Notes: a model not told the origin generated them from the sequence alone. Counted from the first letter of the stretch, positions 9,689-18,930 are shown. The stretch: DNA of 64,000 bases from Brevibacillus antibioticus (GCF_005217615.1 NZ_SZNK01000001.1:2499501-2563500), one strand, 5' to 3'. Numbers and translations: made by a program.

Positions 9689-10723
9689 TTACAAAGAAGA
9701 CAAGATCAAATGTGTATAGCTACCTAGTTGTCTTACCTCATTCGTAAAACCAAGATTGGCAAGCTCCTGTAGCAATCGAGAACGATCTGCATAACAGCGG
9801 TCCTGAATATCTGCTATCACTCTCGTATGACCTGCCTCCTCTAGGGTATCCAGATGTTCTTGTCTATGCATTTCGTCTACAAACATCAAATCGGCAATGA
9901 CCAACCGTCCCCCCGGTTTTAAAACGCGGCGACATTCCGCCAAGGCAAGCTGCTTTTGATCATCCGTCAAATGGTGCAAGGCGTAACTCGTAGCCACAAA
10001 GTCAAACCGATTTTCTAAAAACGGAAATGCGAAAAAGGTTCCCAGCTTTGTCTCGACCTCTGGGTGTTTCGCTCTGCATTGCTTCAGCATTTGCGGAGAT
10101 TGGTCGAACCCACTCATCCTGGCTCCTTTTTTCACGAGACGCCCTGCGAGGTTTCCGGTACCTGTTCCGGCATCTAGGCCGTACTCTCCCGGTTTGGCCG
10201 CAACTGTCGCGACGACCTCATCCAGAACGTTTTCGTACGATTCATGACCATTCCCGCCATGTACCCATTCGTCATAGCAGTCCGCCCATTCATTAAAATT
10301 CCATCGATCCACCCAGTTATCCCGTGTCTGCTTCAATCGTTTGTTCGCCTCTGCCAATGTAAACAGCTCTGCTGGATCAATCGATTCCCTACCCTTTATC
10401 CGTTCAATCATCGCTTCTGTCGTTTGGATGACCTTGCTCATTTCTACCCACCTTGTATACATAAACGAACGCTGTAGCTCTAAATAATGGAGAAGACTGC
10501 CTTCTTGATCTTTCATTTGAATCAGCAGCTCCCGAATGTCTTCTACCGCCATCCCGACCTCACGCAGTGTCATGATGGTTTGCAGCCTCCAGACATCTTC
10601 CTCTGTGAACTGGCGATACCCGGACGCATCTGCTTTCGATGGCTTGATCAGCCCTTTTTCTTCATAATATCGAATCGCACGCGGGGTGATTTGCAAGCGA
10701 TGGGCCATGTCTTTGATTTGCAT
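9689..10723 (-). CDS. MerR-type regulator fused to a SAM-dependent methyltransferase
   Basis: Residues 1-70 are a MerR winged helix (MQIKDMAHRLQITPRAIRYYEEKGLIKP...YRQFTEEDVWRLQ), followed by a dimerisation helix to about 120. Residues about 150-344 are a class I methyltransferase with motif I GLDAGTGTGNLAG, an acidic residue in SGFDQSPQML and the LKPGGRLVIADLMF segment. The ATG at 10723 follows GGGAGAG; a start at 10744 is less likely. The fusion suggests that DNA binding is tied to methylation of a small molecule or to SAM binding. No neighbour reveals the target. It is monocistronic. Confidence 0.85.
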   Translation of the reverse strand: MQIKDMAHRLQITPRAIRYYEEKGLIKPSKADASGYRQFTEEDVWRLQTIMTLREVGMAVEDIRELLIQMKDQEGSLLHYLELQRSFMYTRWVEMSKVIQTTEAMIERIKGRESIDPAELFTLAEANKRLKQTRDNWVDRWNFNEWADCYDEWVHGGNGHESYENVLDEVVATVAAKPGEYGLDAGTGTGNLAGRLVKKGARMSGFDQSPQMLKQCRAKHPEVETKLGTFFAFPFLENRFDFVATSYALHHLTDDQKQLALAECRRVLKPGGRLVIADLMFVDEMHRQEHLDTLEEAGHTRVIADIQDRCYADRSRLLQELANLGFTNEVRQLGSYTHLILSSL

Positions 10724-10793
10724 GGAACTCTCTCCCTGTATCATTCTTTTTCTATCATAAACCTTGACGCAGCGTGAATGTACAGAACGAATG

Positions 10794-10824
10794 AAAAAAA
10801 GCTGCCGGATTCTTTCCGACAGCT
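10794..10824 (-). terminator. Terminator of the CBS-domain gene
   Basis: AGCTGCCGGA pairs with TCCGACAGCT (one mismatch) and is followed on the minus strand by seven T, 18 bases after the stop codon. Confidence 0.75.
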
Positions 10825-10841
10825 CGTTTCTATCTTATTTA

Positions 10842-11282
10842 TTAATGTGTCGCTGGCTCAGAAATTTGTTGGAGAGCGTCACTCGCCTCATCTTGGTGGA
10901 ATTGACGAACAGCCATATCTGCTAACGCCACAATTCCGACCAGCTTGCCTTTCTCGACAACAGGCAATCGACGAATTTGATGCTGAGCCATCACCTTTGC
11001 CGCTTCATCAACTGTCATCCCCGGTTGACCGAGAATAATGTCCCGTGTCATGACCACCTCGGTGGCTGTCGAGCCTTCATGCTTTTCAGCCAAACCGCGA
11101 ATCACAATATCACGGTCTGTAATCACGCCGATCACATCATCTTTTTCATCCACAACCGGAATGACCCCTACATTCCAATCGCGCATTTTGCAAGCCACTT
11201 CATACACATTATCCTTAAGCGTCACAGTAGCGACATCTTTTGTCATAATTTCGCGCAGTGTGCGATTTTCCAGCTTCGCCAT
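10842..11282 (-). CDS. Two-CBS-domain protein
   Basis: The 146-residue protein is two CBS units in series: MTKDVATVTLKDNVYEVACKMRDWNVGVIPVVDEKDDVIGVITDRDIV (about 14-65) and MTRDIILGQPGMTVDEAAKVMAQHQIRRLPVVEKGKLVGIVALADMAV (about 78-127). Stand-alone CBS pairs usually bind adenosine nucleotides and act as sensors. AGGAGG precedes the ATG. The B. subtilis YhcV and YlbB proteins have this architecture; no specific partner is seen. Confidence 0.88.
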   Translation of the reverse strand: MAKLENRTLREIMTKDVATVTLKDNVYEVACKMRDWNVGVIPVVDEKDDVIGVITDRDIVIRGLAEKHEGSTATEVVMTRDIILGQPGMTVDEAAKVMAQHQIRRLPVVEKGKLVGIVALADMAVRQFHQDEASDALQQISEPATH

Positions 11283-11433
11283 TTCATTCTCCTCCTTTTG
11301 CTAATCAACGATTCTAGTTTGTCCGCTCACCTATCGTTTCATGCGCAAGAAAGAGTATGATATATTGCGCTTCTTCCAAAAACAGACTATGATTAATAAG
11401 CGAATATCTCACCCATTTTTAGGAGGAAAAAGA

Positions 11434-11778
11434 ATGGTCATTAAGGATACGGGAATTGGCACAAAAGAAGTCTTTTTCGCCGATCTGGAGCACTACATGA
11501 GCGAACTCGGCTTTGATCGCGGCGCTTGGGATTACAAGCATGCTACATACGATTATAAAATCCAAGATAAAGGCAATGTCTTCTACCTGCGTATCGAAGC
11601 GAACGTGACAGAAGGCAAACTGGAGGATACGCACTCCGTCCTGAAGCTCGAAGATCCTTATATGGGCAAACATCTTTTCCCACACGGTCTGGATTACGAT
11701 TACCCAATGCCAGACTCCGTTGTAAAAACAGCGAAATTGAAGCTGCAAATGCTGGGCGAAAAGCTGTCCTCACACTAA
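11434..11778 (+). CDS. YugN-like family protein
   Basis: This 114-residue soluble protein begins MVIKDTGIGTKEVFFADLEHYMSELGFDRGAWDYKHATYDYK and contains FYLRIEANVTEGKLED, which fit the YugN-like family of unknown function. The ATG at 11434 has a perfect AGGAGG 6 bases upstream; 31 extra codons upstream are not supported. It runs in the same direction as ftsW, with a short hairpin between them. Confidence 0.75.
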   Translation: MVIKDTGIGTKEVFFADLEHYMSELGFDRGAWDYKHATYDYKIQDKGNVFYLRIEANVTEGKLEDTHSVLKLEDPYMGKHLFPHGLDYDYPMPDSVVKTAKLKLQMLGEKLSSH

Positions 11779-11799
11779 AAAATGAAATGGTACGGTGTA

Positions 11800-11824
11800 C
11801 AGAGAGGAACCCCCTCTCTGTTTC
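11800..11824 (+). terminator. Possible weak terminator after the yugN-like gene
   Basis: CAGAGAGG and CCTCTCTG form an 8-bp stem followed by only three T. It may be a weak terminator or a leader hairpin of the ftsW-like gene. Confidence 0.4.
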
Positions 11825-11844
11825 ACGTAAAGGGGGGTATTTTT

Positions 11845-13014
11845 ATGAAGACGAGGGGCGTTCCTGACTTCTTGCTCCTGTTTTTGACCGCCCTACTTGT
11901 TGGGTTTGGCATAACCATGGTGCTCAGCTCCAGCTCTATTTTCGCGTTGACGAGCTTTACTAGCGGCGGCTGTGATTATTGCGGCGGAGATGAGCTTTAT
12001 TTCGTGAAGCGTCAATCGGTTTTCTTGCTGCTCGGTGTCGTTGGGATGCTGGTGGCCATGAACATTCCCTTCTCTTTTTATAAGAGGAACTTCTTATTGA
12101 TTGCACTCTTCAGCTTCTTTTCTTTGCTCCTGGTTCTTATTCCAGGTATTGGTAAGCAAGTTAACGGAGCTCGATCGTGGTTTGAAATCGGTTCTGCAAC
12201 CATACAACCTGCGGAGTTTGCCAAGCTTGGCCTTATTTTATACTTGGCAGCGATCATCTCCAAAAAAGGTAACGGGATACAAAAGCTGAAATCTGGTTTG
12301 ATGCCCCCACTGATGGTAACGGGGATGTTTTTTATGCTGATTATCGTCCAACCCGACCTTGGTTCTGCCGCCATCTTGCTCGGGTGCGCTTTGATTGTCA
12401 TGATCTGCGGTGGGGCCAAAATCCGTCAACTGATCGGTCTCGGTGTTCCATCTGTGACTGTTGCCCTATTGGTATATATCACTGCAAAGCCCCATGCCTT
12501 GAATCGGATTAACTCCTTCCTCAATCCATGGAGTGATATGGGTGGTACTGGGTACCACATTATTCAATCCTGGATTGCGATTGCACATGGCGGTCTAGCT
12601 GGGACAGGCTTTGGGAAAAGCATTCAAAAATATTTGTATTTGCCCGAGATGCATACCGATTTTATTTTCTCGATTATGACAGAAGAGCTTGGTTTTATCG
12701 GTGCCTCTGTGTTCCTCTTGATCTACTTGCTTTTCCTGCTGCGCGGCATCCATATTTGTCTGCGTGTAAAAGACACCTTTGCCAGTTTGGCAGGAATCGG
12801 TGTTGTCAGCATGTTCGCCATTCAGGCGCTCTTAAACATTGGTGGAGTAACGGGTTTGATTCCTTTGACAGGTGTACCATTGCCGTTTATCAGTTATGGT
12901 GGTTCCTCCTTACTCGTATGTCTGCTCGCCACTGGCTTTTTGCTCAGTATATCGCGGGAAGTCAGTCGCCAGAAGGTAGAAGAGCAATTACAAAAACAGC
13001 CATATTCCATGTAA
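11845..13014 (+). CDS. FtsW/RodA/SpoVE-family peptidoglycan polymerase
   Basis: A 389-residue membrane protein with about ten helices and SEDS motifs: GITMVLSSSS near the start, GKQVNGARSWFEIG, QPAEFAKLGLILYLA, IVQPDLGSAAIL, HFIFSIMTEELGF-like segment and GVPLPFISYGGSSLL near the end. SEDS proteins polymerise lipid II with a partner class B penicillin-binding protein. The first extracellular loop contains a CxxC pair (GGCDYCGGDE, Cys 43 and 46). The start at 11845 lies 6 bases after AAAGGGGGGT. No penicillin-binding protein or division cluster is nearby, so FtsW, RodA or SpoVE identity is open. Confidence 0.88.
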   Translation: MKTRGVPDFLLLFLTALLVGFGITMVLSSSSIFALTSFTSGGCDYCGGDELYFVKRQSVFLLLGVVGMLVAMNIPFSFYKRNFLLIALFSFFSLLLVLIPGIGKQVNGARSWFEIGSATIQPAEFAKLGLILYLAAIISKKGNGIQKLKSGLMPPLMVTGMFFMLIIVQPDLGSAAILLGCALIVMICGGAKIRQLIGLGVPSVTVALLVYITAKPHALNRINSFLNPWSDMGGTGYHIIQSWIAIAHGGLAGTGFGKSIQKYLYLPEMHTDFIFSIMTEELGFIGASVFLLIYLLFLLRGIHICLRVKDTFASLAGIGVVSMFAIQALLNIGGVTGLIPLTGVPLPFISYGGSSLLVCLLATGFLLSISREVSRQKVEEQLQKQPYSM

Positions 13015-13027
13015 AAAACATATATAG

Positions 13028-13060
13028 GGGATACCGGATGCGTCCAGTATCCCTTTTTTT
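13028..13060 (+). terminator. Terminator of the ftsW-like gene
   Basis: GGGATACCGGA pairs with TCCAGTATCCC and is followed by seven T, right after the stop codon. It abuts the end of the convergent Asp23 gene. Confidence 0.8.
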
Positions 13061-13061
13061 C

Positions 13062-13403
13062 TTATTCACTTCGTAGGAGTTCGATTGTTTCCACACGTAC
13101 ATTCACGGCTTCCACATAAAGACCTGTCAATGTTTCCACCGCTTCTTTTACTTTTTCCTGTAGGATGTGACAGACATGATGGATCTGCGCCCCGTAACGA
13201 ACGGACACACGCATGTCAATCGTGACTCTGTCGTCTATGACAGATACGGTAATGCCTTTCGCGCCGCCATTCAGCTTTTTCGCCAAATCTTGATAGATTC
13301 CGCCTGAACGGACTGTGACTTCCAAGACTTCTTCTACAGCAACACCAGCAATGATCGCGATCACCTGATCTGCTACTCTGATTTCGCCAAGACTGTCAGC
13401 CAT
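13062..13403 (-). CDS. Asp23/Gls24-family envelope stress protein
   Basis: The 113-residue protein matches the Asp23 family throughout: GEIRVADQVIAIIAGVAVEEVLEVTVRSGG, KGITVSVIDDRVTIDMRVSVRYGAQIHHV and VKEAVETLTGLYVEAVNVRVETIEL. Members form a layer near the membrane or serve alkaline/envelope stress. The YqhY branch is linked to lipid metabolism control. GAGGAGGG precedes the ATG. It appears monocistronic. Confidence 0.88.
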   Translation of the reverse strand: MADSLGEIRVADQVIAIIAGVAVEEVLEVTVRSGGIYQDLAKKLNGGAKGITVSVIDDRVTIDMRVSVRYGAQIHHVCHILQEKVKEAVETLTGLYVEAVNVRVETIELLRSE

Positions 13404-13478
13404 CAGGTCGCCCTCCTCTTCGCCCGTTTCGTTCTTCCCCCACTGGTTTCATTTGCCTTTTCTTTCATTATAAACAAA

Positions 13479-15107
13479 TCATGCTTGGGCTTGGAAGGAA
13501 ATTTGTTTTTTTCTCTCGGTTAGTGTCGGCGATGTGCAATGAATGTCAACGAGTGTCAACTGACCTGCAGCAAGTGCCTCCCGCAATACAGGCTCCAGAG
13601 CTTGTACCTCTTTGACAACCTTGCCACTGATCCCGCAAGCTTTCGCTAATTGTTGAAAATCTGGATTATGCAATTTCACTCCAAAAGGGATCAAGCCCGC
13701 CTGACTCATTTTGACCTCTTCCAATCCTAATGTCCCATTGTTCACCACGAGAATTACAATCGGAAGCTGAAGTTGGGCCGCTGTCATCAATTCCGCCAGA
13801 TTCATTTGCAATCCCCCATCCCCAGCGACGCAGACGACCTGCTTCTCAGGATAGGTTAGCTTTGCAGCCACAGCCGCAGGCAACCCGAATCCCATTGTTC
13901 GCCACTTTCCGGAAAAGAGTGGGGTCTGTTTTTTCCCACGGAACGCACGATTAAACCAGATCGTGTGCTCACCCGTATCCAGGACGATAATCGCATCTTC
14001 ATTGACCACTCCCCCAAGCGTATGCATCAAGGTTTGTGGCTTTACTTGTTCACTCGCTTGTTGAATGACAGCTTGCTCTGTCTCCTCGCCAAACTCGCCA
14101 TGCCAACGCTTGATTTGTTCCTGCCACGCATCGTCCTGTCTGCGCGATTCCAAACGTCTCATCCAGATCGGCAGGACATCGTCCAATTCAGCTGTGACAG
14201 ACTGAAGGTAGGGATGTGCATGTATCGATCCGGGCTGATGATCTACTTGAATGACGGACAGTTTCTTTGGCAAAAAAGCACGCGGGAACCAGCTCGCTCC
14301 CAAAATCAGCAACAAATCTGCTTCCGCTAAGGCATGTAAAGTCGTTTCGCTGCCCCCCTCTCCCCATCCGCCGATCACAAGAGGATGAGATTCATCTACC
14401 GTCCCTTTTGCTCCGAGCGACAGCAACACGCCTGCCCCTAGCTGTTCCGCTAGCTTTACACACGAATCAGCCAATTTGCGGGCACCGATACCAAGCAGAA
14501 TGAGAGGTTTTTGCGCCTTCGCAACCTGCTCACAAGCAAGCTCGATCTCCATCCGATCAGGATAAATGGCATGTGGAATGCGTGGAAGTGCTGCAAGGAC
14601 AGCTTCTGAAGTCGTTTGCGTAAAGACGTCCTTGCAGATGGCGAGATGTGTCACTCCTTTTTGCTGCATAGCTGTGACAAATGCTTTGTGCAAAACACTT
14701 TGGATGGCATCTGGATGCGTAATCGTCGTCGAATAAAAACTGATGGGACGTATCATGTCTTCTTGAGAGATAAACTGCTTGTACGCTCCACCCAGCTTGT
14801 ATGTCTCCACTTGACCCGTAATCGCAATGACGGGTACACGATCCGTATGCGCATCTGCAAGTCCATTCAGCAGATTGACAAAACCCGGCCCCATCGTCGC
14901 GGTACAAACAGCAGGAATCCCCGTCAGTTTTGCTTCCGCACTTGCCATCATGGCCGCAGCAGATTCATGCTTGCAAGCAATGTATTGAATGTCGGATTGC
15001 TTCGCGAGCTGATCCAGCCAGGCAAATATTCCGTCACCAGCCACCCCGTATATTCGTTTGACTCCCCATCTAATCAATTGTTCCGTCAAATATTGCGCGA
15101 CCTGCAT
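13479..15107 (-). CDS. Thiamine-diphosphate-dependent enzyme, pyruvate oxidase-like
   Basis: The 542-residue protein has the three-domain POX/ALS fold. Residue HES near 48-50 gives the catalytic glutamate; the cofactor motif is VAGDGGLQMNLAEL...VVNN (GDG, then NN about 27 residues on). GLPAAVAAKLTYPEKQVV precedes it. The chain best resembles YdaP/PoxB pyruvate oxidases, which convert pyruvate to acetate or acetyl-phosphate, rather than biosynthetic acetolactate synthase, since no ilvN or ilvC is near. The start at 15107 follows GAAGGGGAAG. It is monocistronic, which fits a stress or overflow role. Confidence 0.78.
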   Translation of the reverse strand: MQVAQYLTEQLIRWGVKRIYGVAGDGIFAWLDQLAKQSDIQYIACKHESAAAMMASAEAKLTGIPAVCTATMGPGFVNLLNGLADAHTDRVPVIAITGQVETYKLGGAYKQFISQEDMIRPISFYSTTITHPDAIQSVLHKAFVTAMQQKGVTHLAICKDVFTQTTSEAVLAALPRIPHAIYPDRMEIELACEQVAKAQKPLILLGIGARKLADSCVKLAEQLGAGVLLSLGAKGTVDESHPLVIGGWGEGGSETTLHALAEADLLLILGASWFPRAFLPKKLSVIQVDHQPGSIHAHPYLQSVTAELDDVLPIWMRRLESRRQDDAWQEQIKRWHGEFGEETEQAVIQQASEQVKPQTLMHTLGGVVNEDAIIVLDTGEHTIWFNRAFRGKKQTPLFSGKWRTMGFGLPAAVAAKLTYPEKQVVCVAGDGGLQMNLAELMTAAQLQLPIVILVVNNGTLGLEEVKMSQAGLIPFGVKLHNPDFQQLAKACGISGKVVKEVQALEPVLREALAAGQLTLVDIHCTSPTLTERKKQISFQAQA

Positions 15108-15257
15108 CAAAATCTTCCCCTTCCAGAACAAAGTGCAAATACATTTACTGGTAGTCTACGCATTCTCCAATATTTTACTAAGGCAAAAATGACGGAAGTT
15201 GGAGAACCTAACAATAATCAACTGATATACAAATCCATACCCGAAGGAGGGTAAGAA

Positions 15258-16025
15258 ATGAAACAGCCTGTTAAATGGCTGCTAGCTGTAGTAGTATTCG
15301 CACTTCTGGTTACGACTGCGGTTATGGTATCTCCGTTGCGCTCAGATGCATTCAGTAAGCAGATTGTCAAAGTAGGGGCAGAAGGCTCAGACGTGCGTGA
15401 AATGCAGTATCGTTTGAAGCATCTTGGATTTTATACGGGAAAAGTAGACGGCGTATTCGGGTGGCGTTCTTATTGGGCGCTGCGTAACTTTCAGTATGAG
15501 TTTGGCTTACCCATAGACGGTGTACTTGGAGCGCAAACGAAAGTAAAGCTGTACAACGCCACAAAAAATTATAAACCCACTGCTTCTGATCTCGGGGTGC
15601 CACAAACCGCAACCCCTGCACCATCGACGCCTTCTGCGCCTTCTAAACCTACGTATCACGTAGCCGGAATATCGGAGAACGACCTGCGTCTGATGGCGAA
15701 TGCCGTGTACGGAGAATCGCGTGGAGAGCCCTACATTGGCCAAGTAGCAGTTGCTGCTGTTATCTTGAACCGGACAAAGAACGCATCCTTTCCCAATACA
15801 CCTGCTGGCGTTATCTTTGAACCGCGTGCTTTTACTGCTGTGGCGGACGGTCAGATTTGGCTGTCACCGAACGAACAGGCAAAAAAAGCAGTGAATGATG
15901 CACTCAAGGGTTGGGACCCAACAGACGGAGCCATTTATTATTTCAACCCGGATACTGCAACATCTGGGTGGATTTGGAGCCGTCCTCAAATCAAAAAGAT
16001 CGGCAGACACATTTTTTGCCGCTAG
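15258..16025 (+). CDS. sleB: Spore cortex-lytic enzyme SleB
   Basis: A signal peptide (MKQPVKWLLAVVVFALLVTTAVMV) is followed by a peptidoglycan-binding domain (VKVGAEGSDVREMQYRLKHLGFYTGKVDGVFG...TKVKLYNA, about 38-95), a Pro/Thr linker and a hydrolase_2 catalytic domain (NDLRLMANAVYGESRGEPYIGQVAVAAVILNR...GWIWSRPQIKKIGRHIFCR). The catalytic glutamate is in YGESRGE. SleB is a lytic transglycosylase that opens muramic-lactam cortex during germination. The usual downstream partner ypeB is absent; the gene stands alone with its own terminator. Confidence 0.9.
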   Translation: MKQPVKWLLAVVVFALLVTTAVMVSPLRSDAFSKQIVKVGAEGSDVREMQYRLKHLGFYTGKVDGVFGWRSYWALRNFQYEFGLPIDGVLGAQTKVKLYNATKNYKPTASDLGVPQTATPAPSTPSAPSKPTYHVAGISENDLRLMANAVYGESRGEPYIGQVAVAAVILNRTKNASFPNTPAGVIFEPRAFTAVADGQIWLSPNEQAKKAVNDALKGWDPTDGAIYYFNPDTATSGWIWSRPQIKKIGRHIFCR

Positions 16026-16036
16026 CATTCCATAAA

Positions 16037-16073
16037 AAACAGGCACGACAGTCGTAAACTGCGTGCCTGTTTT
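16037..16073. terminator. Bidirectional terminator between sleB and the zinc-ribbon gene
   Basis: AACAGGCACGACAG and CTGCGTGCCTGTT pair around a 7-base loop with A and T runs at both ends, between two convergent genes. Confidence 0.8.
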
Positions 16074-16085
16074 CCTTTCCGAGTC

Positions 16086-16346
16086 TCATTTCGAACGCTG
16101 TGTTTGCATATGCTGGGCCATTTTGACGAATCGTTCTTCCGGTTCTGTGGTCCCGCAAATTCCACATTGTATCATGTAGTGCTCACCTTTGTACGGCTGG
16201 TGAAACATATCAAGCTGGTCTTGATGGAATTCTGCTACGACTTCGCCTGACTGTGGGTCCAGTCTTATATAGCGAGGGGTCTGCTCGATAACAGTGAACC
16301 TCATCCGATTTGATTTACATGTCGGGCACAACAACGGCTGGGTCAT
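16086..16346 (-). CDS. Small zinc-ribbon-like protein (86 aa), unknown function
   Basis: The protein starts MTQPLLCPTCKSNRMRF and has a second pair in YMIQCGICGTTEPEERF, so CxxC...CxxC could hold one zinc ion. The segment between is polar with RYIRLDPQSGEVVAEF. The ATG at 16346 follows GTGAGGTG; the ATG at 16361 is too close to that site. I do not recognise a named family. Confidence 0.7.
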   Translation of the reverse strand: MTQPLLCPTCKSNRMRFTVIEQTPRYIRLDPQSGEVVAEFHQDQLDMFHQPYKGEHYMIQCGICGTTEPEERFVKMAQHMQTQRSK

Positions 16347-16448
16347 AAAAAAACACCTCACTTTTCTAGTTCATGGTTAGTTTTGTCCAGAACAGGAACT
16401 CTATACCTATGAGGTCTAGGGATGAGTAAAAATTGCTGAGGTGATGAA

Positions 16449-17492
16449 ATGAACTTGAAACTCTTTTTCTCATTAGTAGGCGGGAGCATGATAGTAGCTC
16501 TATACGCCCACTATTTTTCTGGAAATGAAATGCTCCAATTCGCCACATCTTCACTTGCCATCATTTTTTTGGCAGCTTGGCTCGGAAAATCGACAGAGAG
16601 CGTCGCCCATTATGCTGGGGACCGAATCGGGGGCTTTCTTAACGCTACCTTCGGAAATGCCGCAGAACTCATTATTGCTTTTTTTCTGGTGAAAGAAGGC
16701 TTGTTCGATATGGTCAAAGCCTCTATTACGGGTGCGATCATCGGAAATATGCTGTTGGTTCTTGGCTTGAGTACGTTTCTTGGCGGTCTCAAGTACAAGG
16801 AACAAACCTTCAATAGCAGGCTGGCAAGTCACAATGCTTCCCTGATGACACTCGCGATCGTCGCTTTATTCATACCGGCAGTCTTCATGTTTGATCTGCC
16901 TATGATCAAGGTGGAGATCATCAGCATCGTCATCGCCAGCCTGCTCATCATTGCTTACATTTTGTGGCTCATCTTTTCCATGATTACCCACAGCGATTTT
17001 TTATCGGATATCGAGCCACAAGAAAGTGATGCGGTATGGTCAAAGGGTGTCTCTCTCTTGATGCTTGCTGTCTCCACCTTTTTCGTAGCCGTTGTCTCGG
17101 AATGGCTGGTAGAGGGAGTACAGCATGTCTCCGAATCGTTAGGATGGTCGGAGTTATTCGTCGGTGCTTTTGTGATTGCGATCATCGGGAATGCCGCAGA
17201 GCACAGCGCTGCCTTGCTTTTGGCACTAAAAGGACGCATCGGTGCAGCAGTCGAGATCGCGATCGGCTCCAGCTTGCAGATCGCCTTGTTCGTAGCCCCT
17301 ACTCTCGTCATCATCAGTCTCTTGCTAGGCAATCCAATGGACATCGTGTTCACTACCTTTGAACTGGCTGCGATCGGAGTTGCTACCTTTATTACGATTT
17401 CTATCACACGAGATGGCGCCACGAACTGGTTTGAAGGCATACTTCTCTTGACGGTGTATATTATTCTAGGTACAGTCTTTTTCTTCGCGTAG
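16449..17492 (+). CDS. Calcium/proton exchanger (CaCA family, CAX type)
   Basis: This 347-residue membrane protein has about eleven helices in two inverted halves, each carrying the exchanger signature: GFLNATFGNAAELIIAFF (about 62-80) and FVIAIIGNAAEHSAALLLALK (about 243-263). The paired GNAAE motifs supply the cation-binding glutamates. It resembles YfkE/ChaA and would export Ca2+ in exchange for protons. GAGGTG precedes the ATG. The 100-base leader shows no riboswitch I recognise. Confidence 0.92.
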   Translation: MNLKLFFSLVGGSMIVALYAHYFSGNEMLQFATSSLAIIFLAAWLGKSTESVAHYAGDRIGGFLNATFGNAAELIIAFFLVKEGLFDMVKASITGAIIGNMLLVLGLSTFLGGLKYKEQTFNSRLASHNASLMTLAIVALFIPAVFMFDLPMIKVEIISIVIASLLIIAYILWLIFSMITHSDFLSDIEPQESDAVWSKGVSLLMLAVSTFFVAVVSEWLVEGVQHVSESLGWSELFVGAFVIAIIGNAAEHSAALLLALKGRIGAAVEIAIGSSLQIALFVAPTLVIISLLLGNPMDIVFTTFELAAIGVATFITISITRDGATNWFEGILLLTVYIILGTVFFFA

Positions 17493-17508
17493 GGCGCAGG
17501 AACAAAAC

Positions 17509-17541
17509 AAAGGCTCCGCCATCCTCTGTGGCGAAGCCTTT
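17509..17541. terminator. Bidirectional terminator between the exchanger and the NSS transporter
   Basis: AAAGGCTCCGCCA pairs with TGGCGAAGCCTTT (one mismatch), between two convergent genes. Confidence 0.75.
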
Positions 17542-17548
17542 CATTGTT

Positions 17549-18883
17549 TTACCAGAAACCCAGCATTTGCAGGAAAACGGCGAGAATCGCCATAGGTGCT
17601 ACGTATTTAATCAGGAGAAGCCAAATGATAAACATGCGTTTGCCCAAAGAAGTATGCGCCCCCAGCTCGTTTATCAAGGTCTCACGCTTCATTTTCAACG
17701 GAACGAAGATTGCAATGAGCAGCGCTCCCGTCGGCATCAAGATATTGCTGACCAAAAAGTCCATCGCATCAAAGATAGATTTGCCGAACAGCGTAACCTC
17801 ACTCCATACGCCGAATGACAAAGCCGATGGAACTCCAACGATAAAAATCAACAGACCAACCACCCAAGCGAGACGCTTACGCTTCGTTTCGTCCCCTTTT
17901 GCAAGAGAAGCAACGATAATTTCCAGCATCGAAAAAGCGGAGGTCAATGTAGCAAAAAGGAAAAGAGCCAAAAAGATTAACAGAAAAATGCTACCGAAGG
18001 CAATTTGTTCAAACACAGAAGGAAGTACGATAAACAGTAATCCCGGCCCTGCTTTTGGCTCTACTCCAAGGGAGAAGACCGCCGGGAAAATCGCCAAACC
18101 AGCAAACAGCGATACGAGCAGATTCAAACTGACAATCGAACCAGCAGAACGAACCAGACTTTCGTTTTTGGCAAGGTACGAGCTGAAAGTAACCATGACG
18201 GATACCCCGACACTCAGCGCGAAAAAGGATTGACCCAATGCGTACAGGATCGATTGCGCACTCAGCTTGGAAAAATCAGGACTCAGAAAGAAGGAAACGC
18301 CCTCCATTGCCCCATCCAACGTCAAGGAACGAACCATCAATACCATGAATAACAGGAACAAACCAGGCATCATGTACTTGTTAGCGGACTCAATTCCACC
18401 CTGTACGCCTCTCGCGACTACCCATGCAGTAATAAGCATGAAAACCAACTGAGCAATTACTGCACCAACAGGATCACCGATAACGTCACCAAACACTTTG
18501 TCATAAGCTGGCCCTTGCAATTGACCAGTAAACCCGCGGAGAAGATAACTAAGAATCCAACCTCCCACCACACTGTAAAAGGACAAGAGCAAGAAGCAAG
18601 TGATCACCCCAAGGCGACCGATCCAATGCCAGGGGGACCCTGGCGCAATTGTTTTATACGCACTGATCGCCTCTTTTTGGGTACTGCGTCCGATTGTGAA
18701 TTCTCCTAACAGCAACGGAAGACCAATTGCTAGCGTAAAGATGATGAATAGCAGAAAGAACGCTCCACCACCGCTCGTTCCAACCATATAAGGAAATTTC
18801 CAAATGGCCCCTAGTCCAATCGCCGAGCCTGCTGCTGCCAAGATGAAGCCGAGCCTGCTCGTCCATTGTTCGGCTTGTTTCAT
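17549..18883 (-). CDS. NSS-family sodium-dependent amino acid transporter
   Basis: The 444-residue protein has about eleven helices. Helix 1 carries the sodium/substrate-binding signature [33 protein letters not shown], and helix 3 has LLGEFTIGR. It belongs to the neurotransmitter:sodium symporter family like YocR/YhdH of B. subtilis. The ATG at 18883 lies 9 bases after GGAGG. Two complete T-box leaders precede it, so expression should rise when a particular tRNA is uncharged; the likely specifier in both is UUC, pointing to phenylalanine or another aromatic amino acid as cargo. Confidence 0.9.
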   Translation of the reverse strand: MKQAEQWTSRLGFILAAAGSAIGLGAIWKFPYMVGTSGGGAFFLLFIIFTLAIGLPLLLGEFTIGRSTQKEAISAYKTIAPGSPWHWIGRLGVITCFLLLSFYSVVGGWILSYLLRGFTGQLQGPAYDKVFGDVIGDPVGAVIAQLVFMLITAWVVARGVQGGIESANKYMMPGLFLLFMVLMVRSLTLDGAMEGVSFFLSPDFSKLSAQSILYALGQSFFALSVGVSVMVTFSSYLAKNESLVRSAGSIVSLNLLVSLFAGLAIFPAVFSLGVEPKAGPGLLFIVLPSVFEQIAFGSIFLLIFLALFLFATLTSAFSMLEIIVASLAKGDETKRKRLAWVVGLLIFIVGVPSALSFGVWSEVTLFGKSIFDAMDFLVSNILMPTGALLIAIFVPLKMKRETLINELGAHTSLGKRMFIIWLLLIKYVAPMAILAVFLQMLGFW

Positions 18884-18930
18884 AGTTTTCACCCTCCAAA
18901 GATATTCTTTTCCTGCCCAAAAATGGGTAC

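Noticed and set aside
16366-16448. Riboswitch before the Ca2+/H+ exchanger
   Set aside because: I looked for yybP-ykoY and magnesium-type motifs and found none in about 80 bases.
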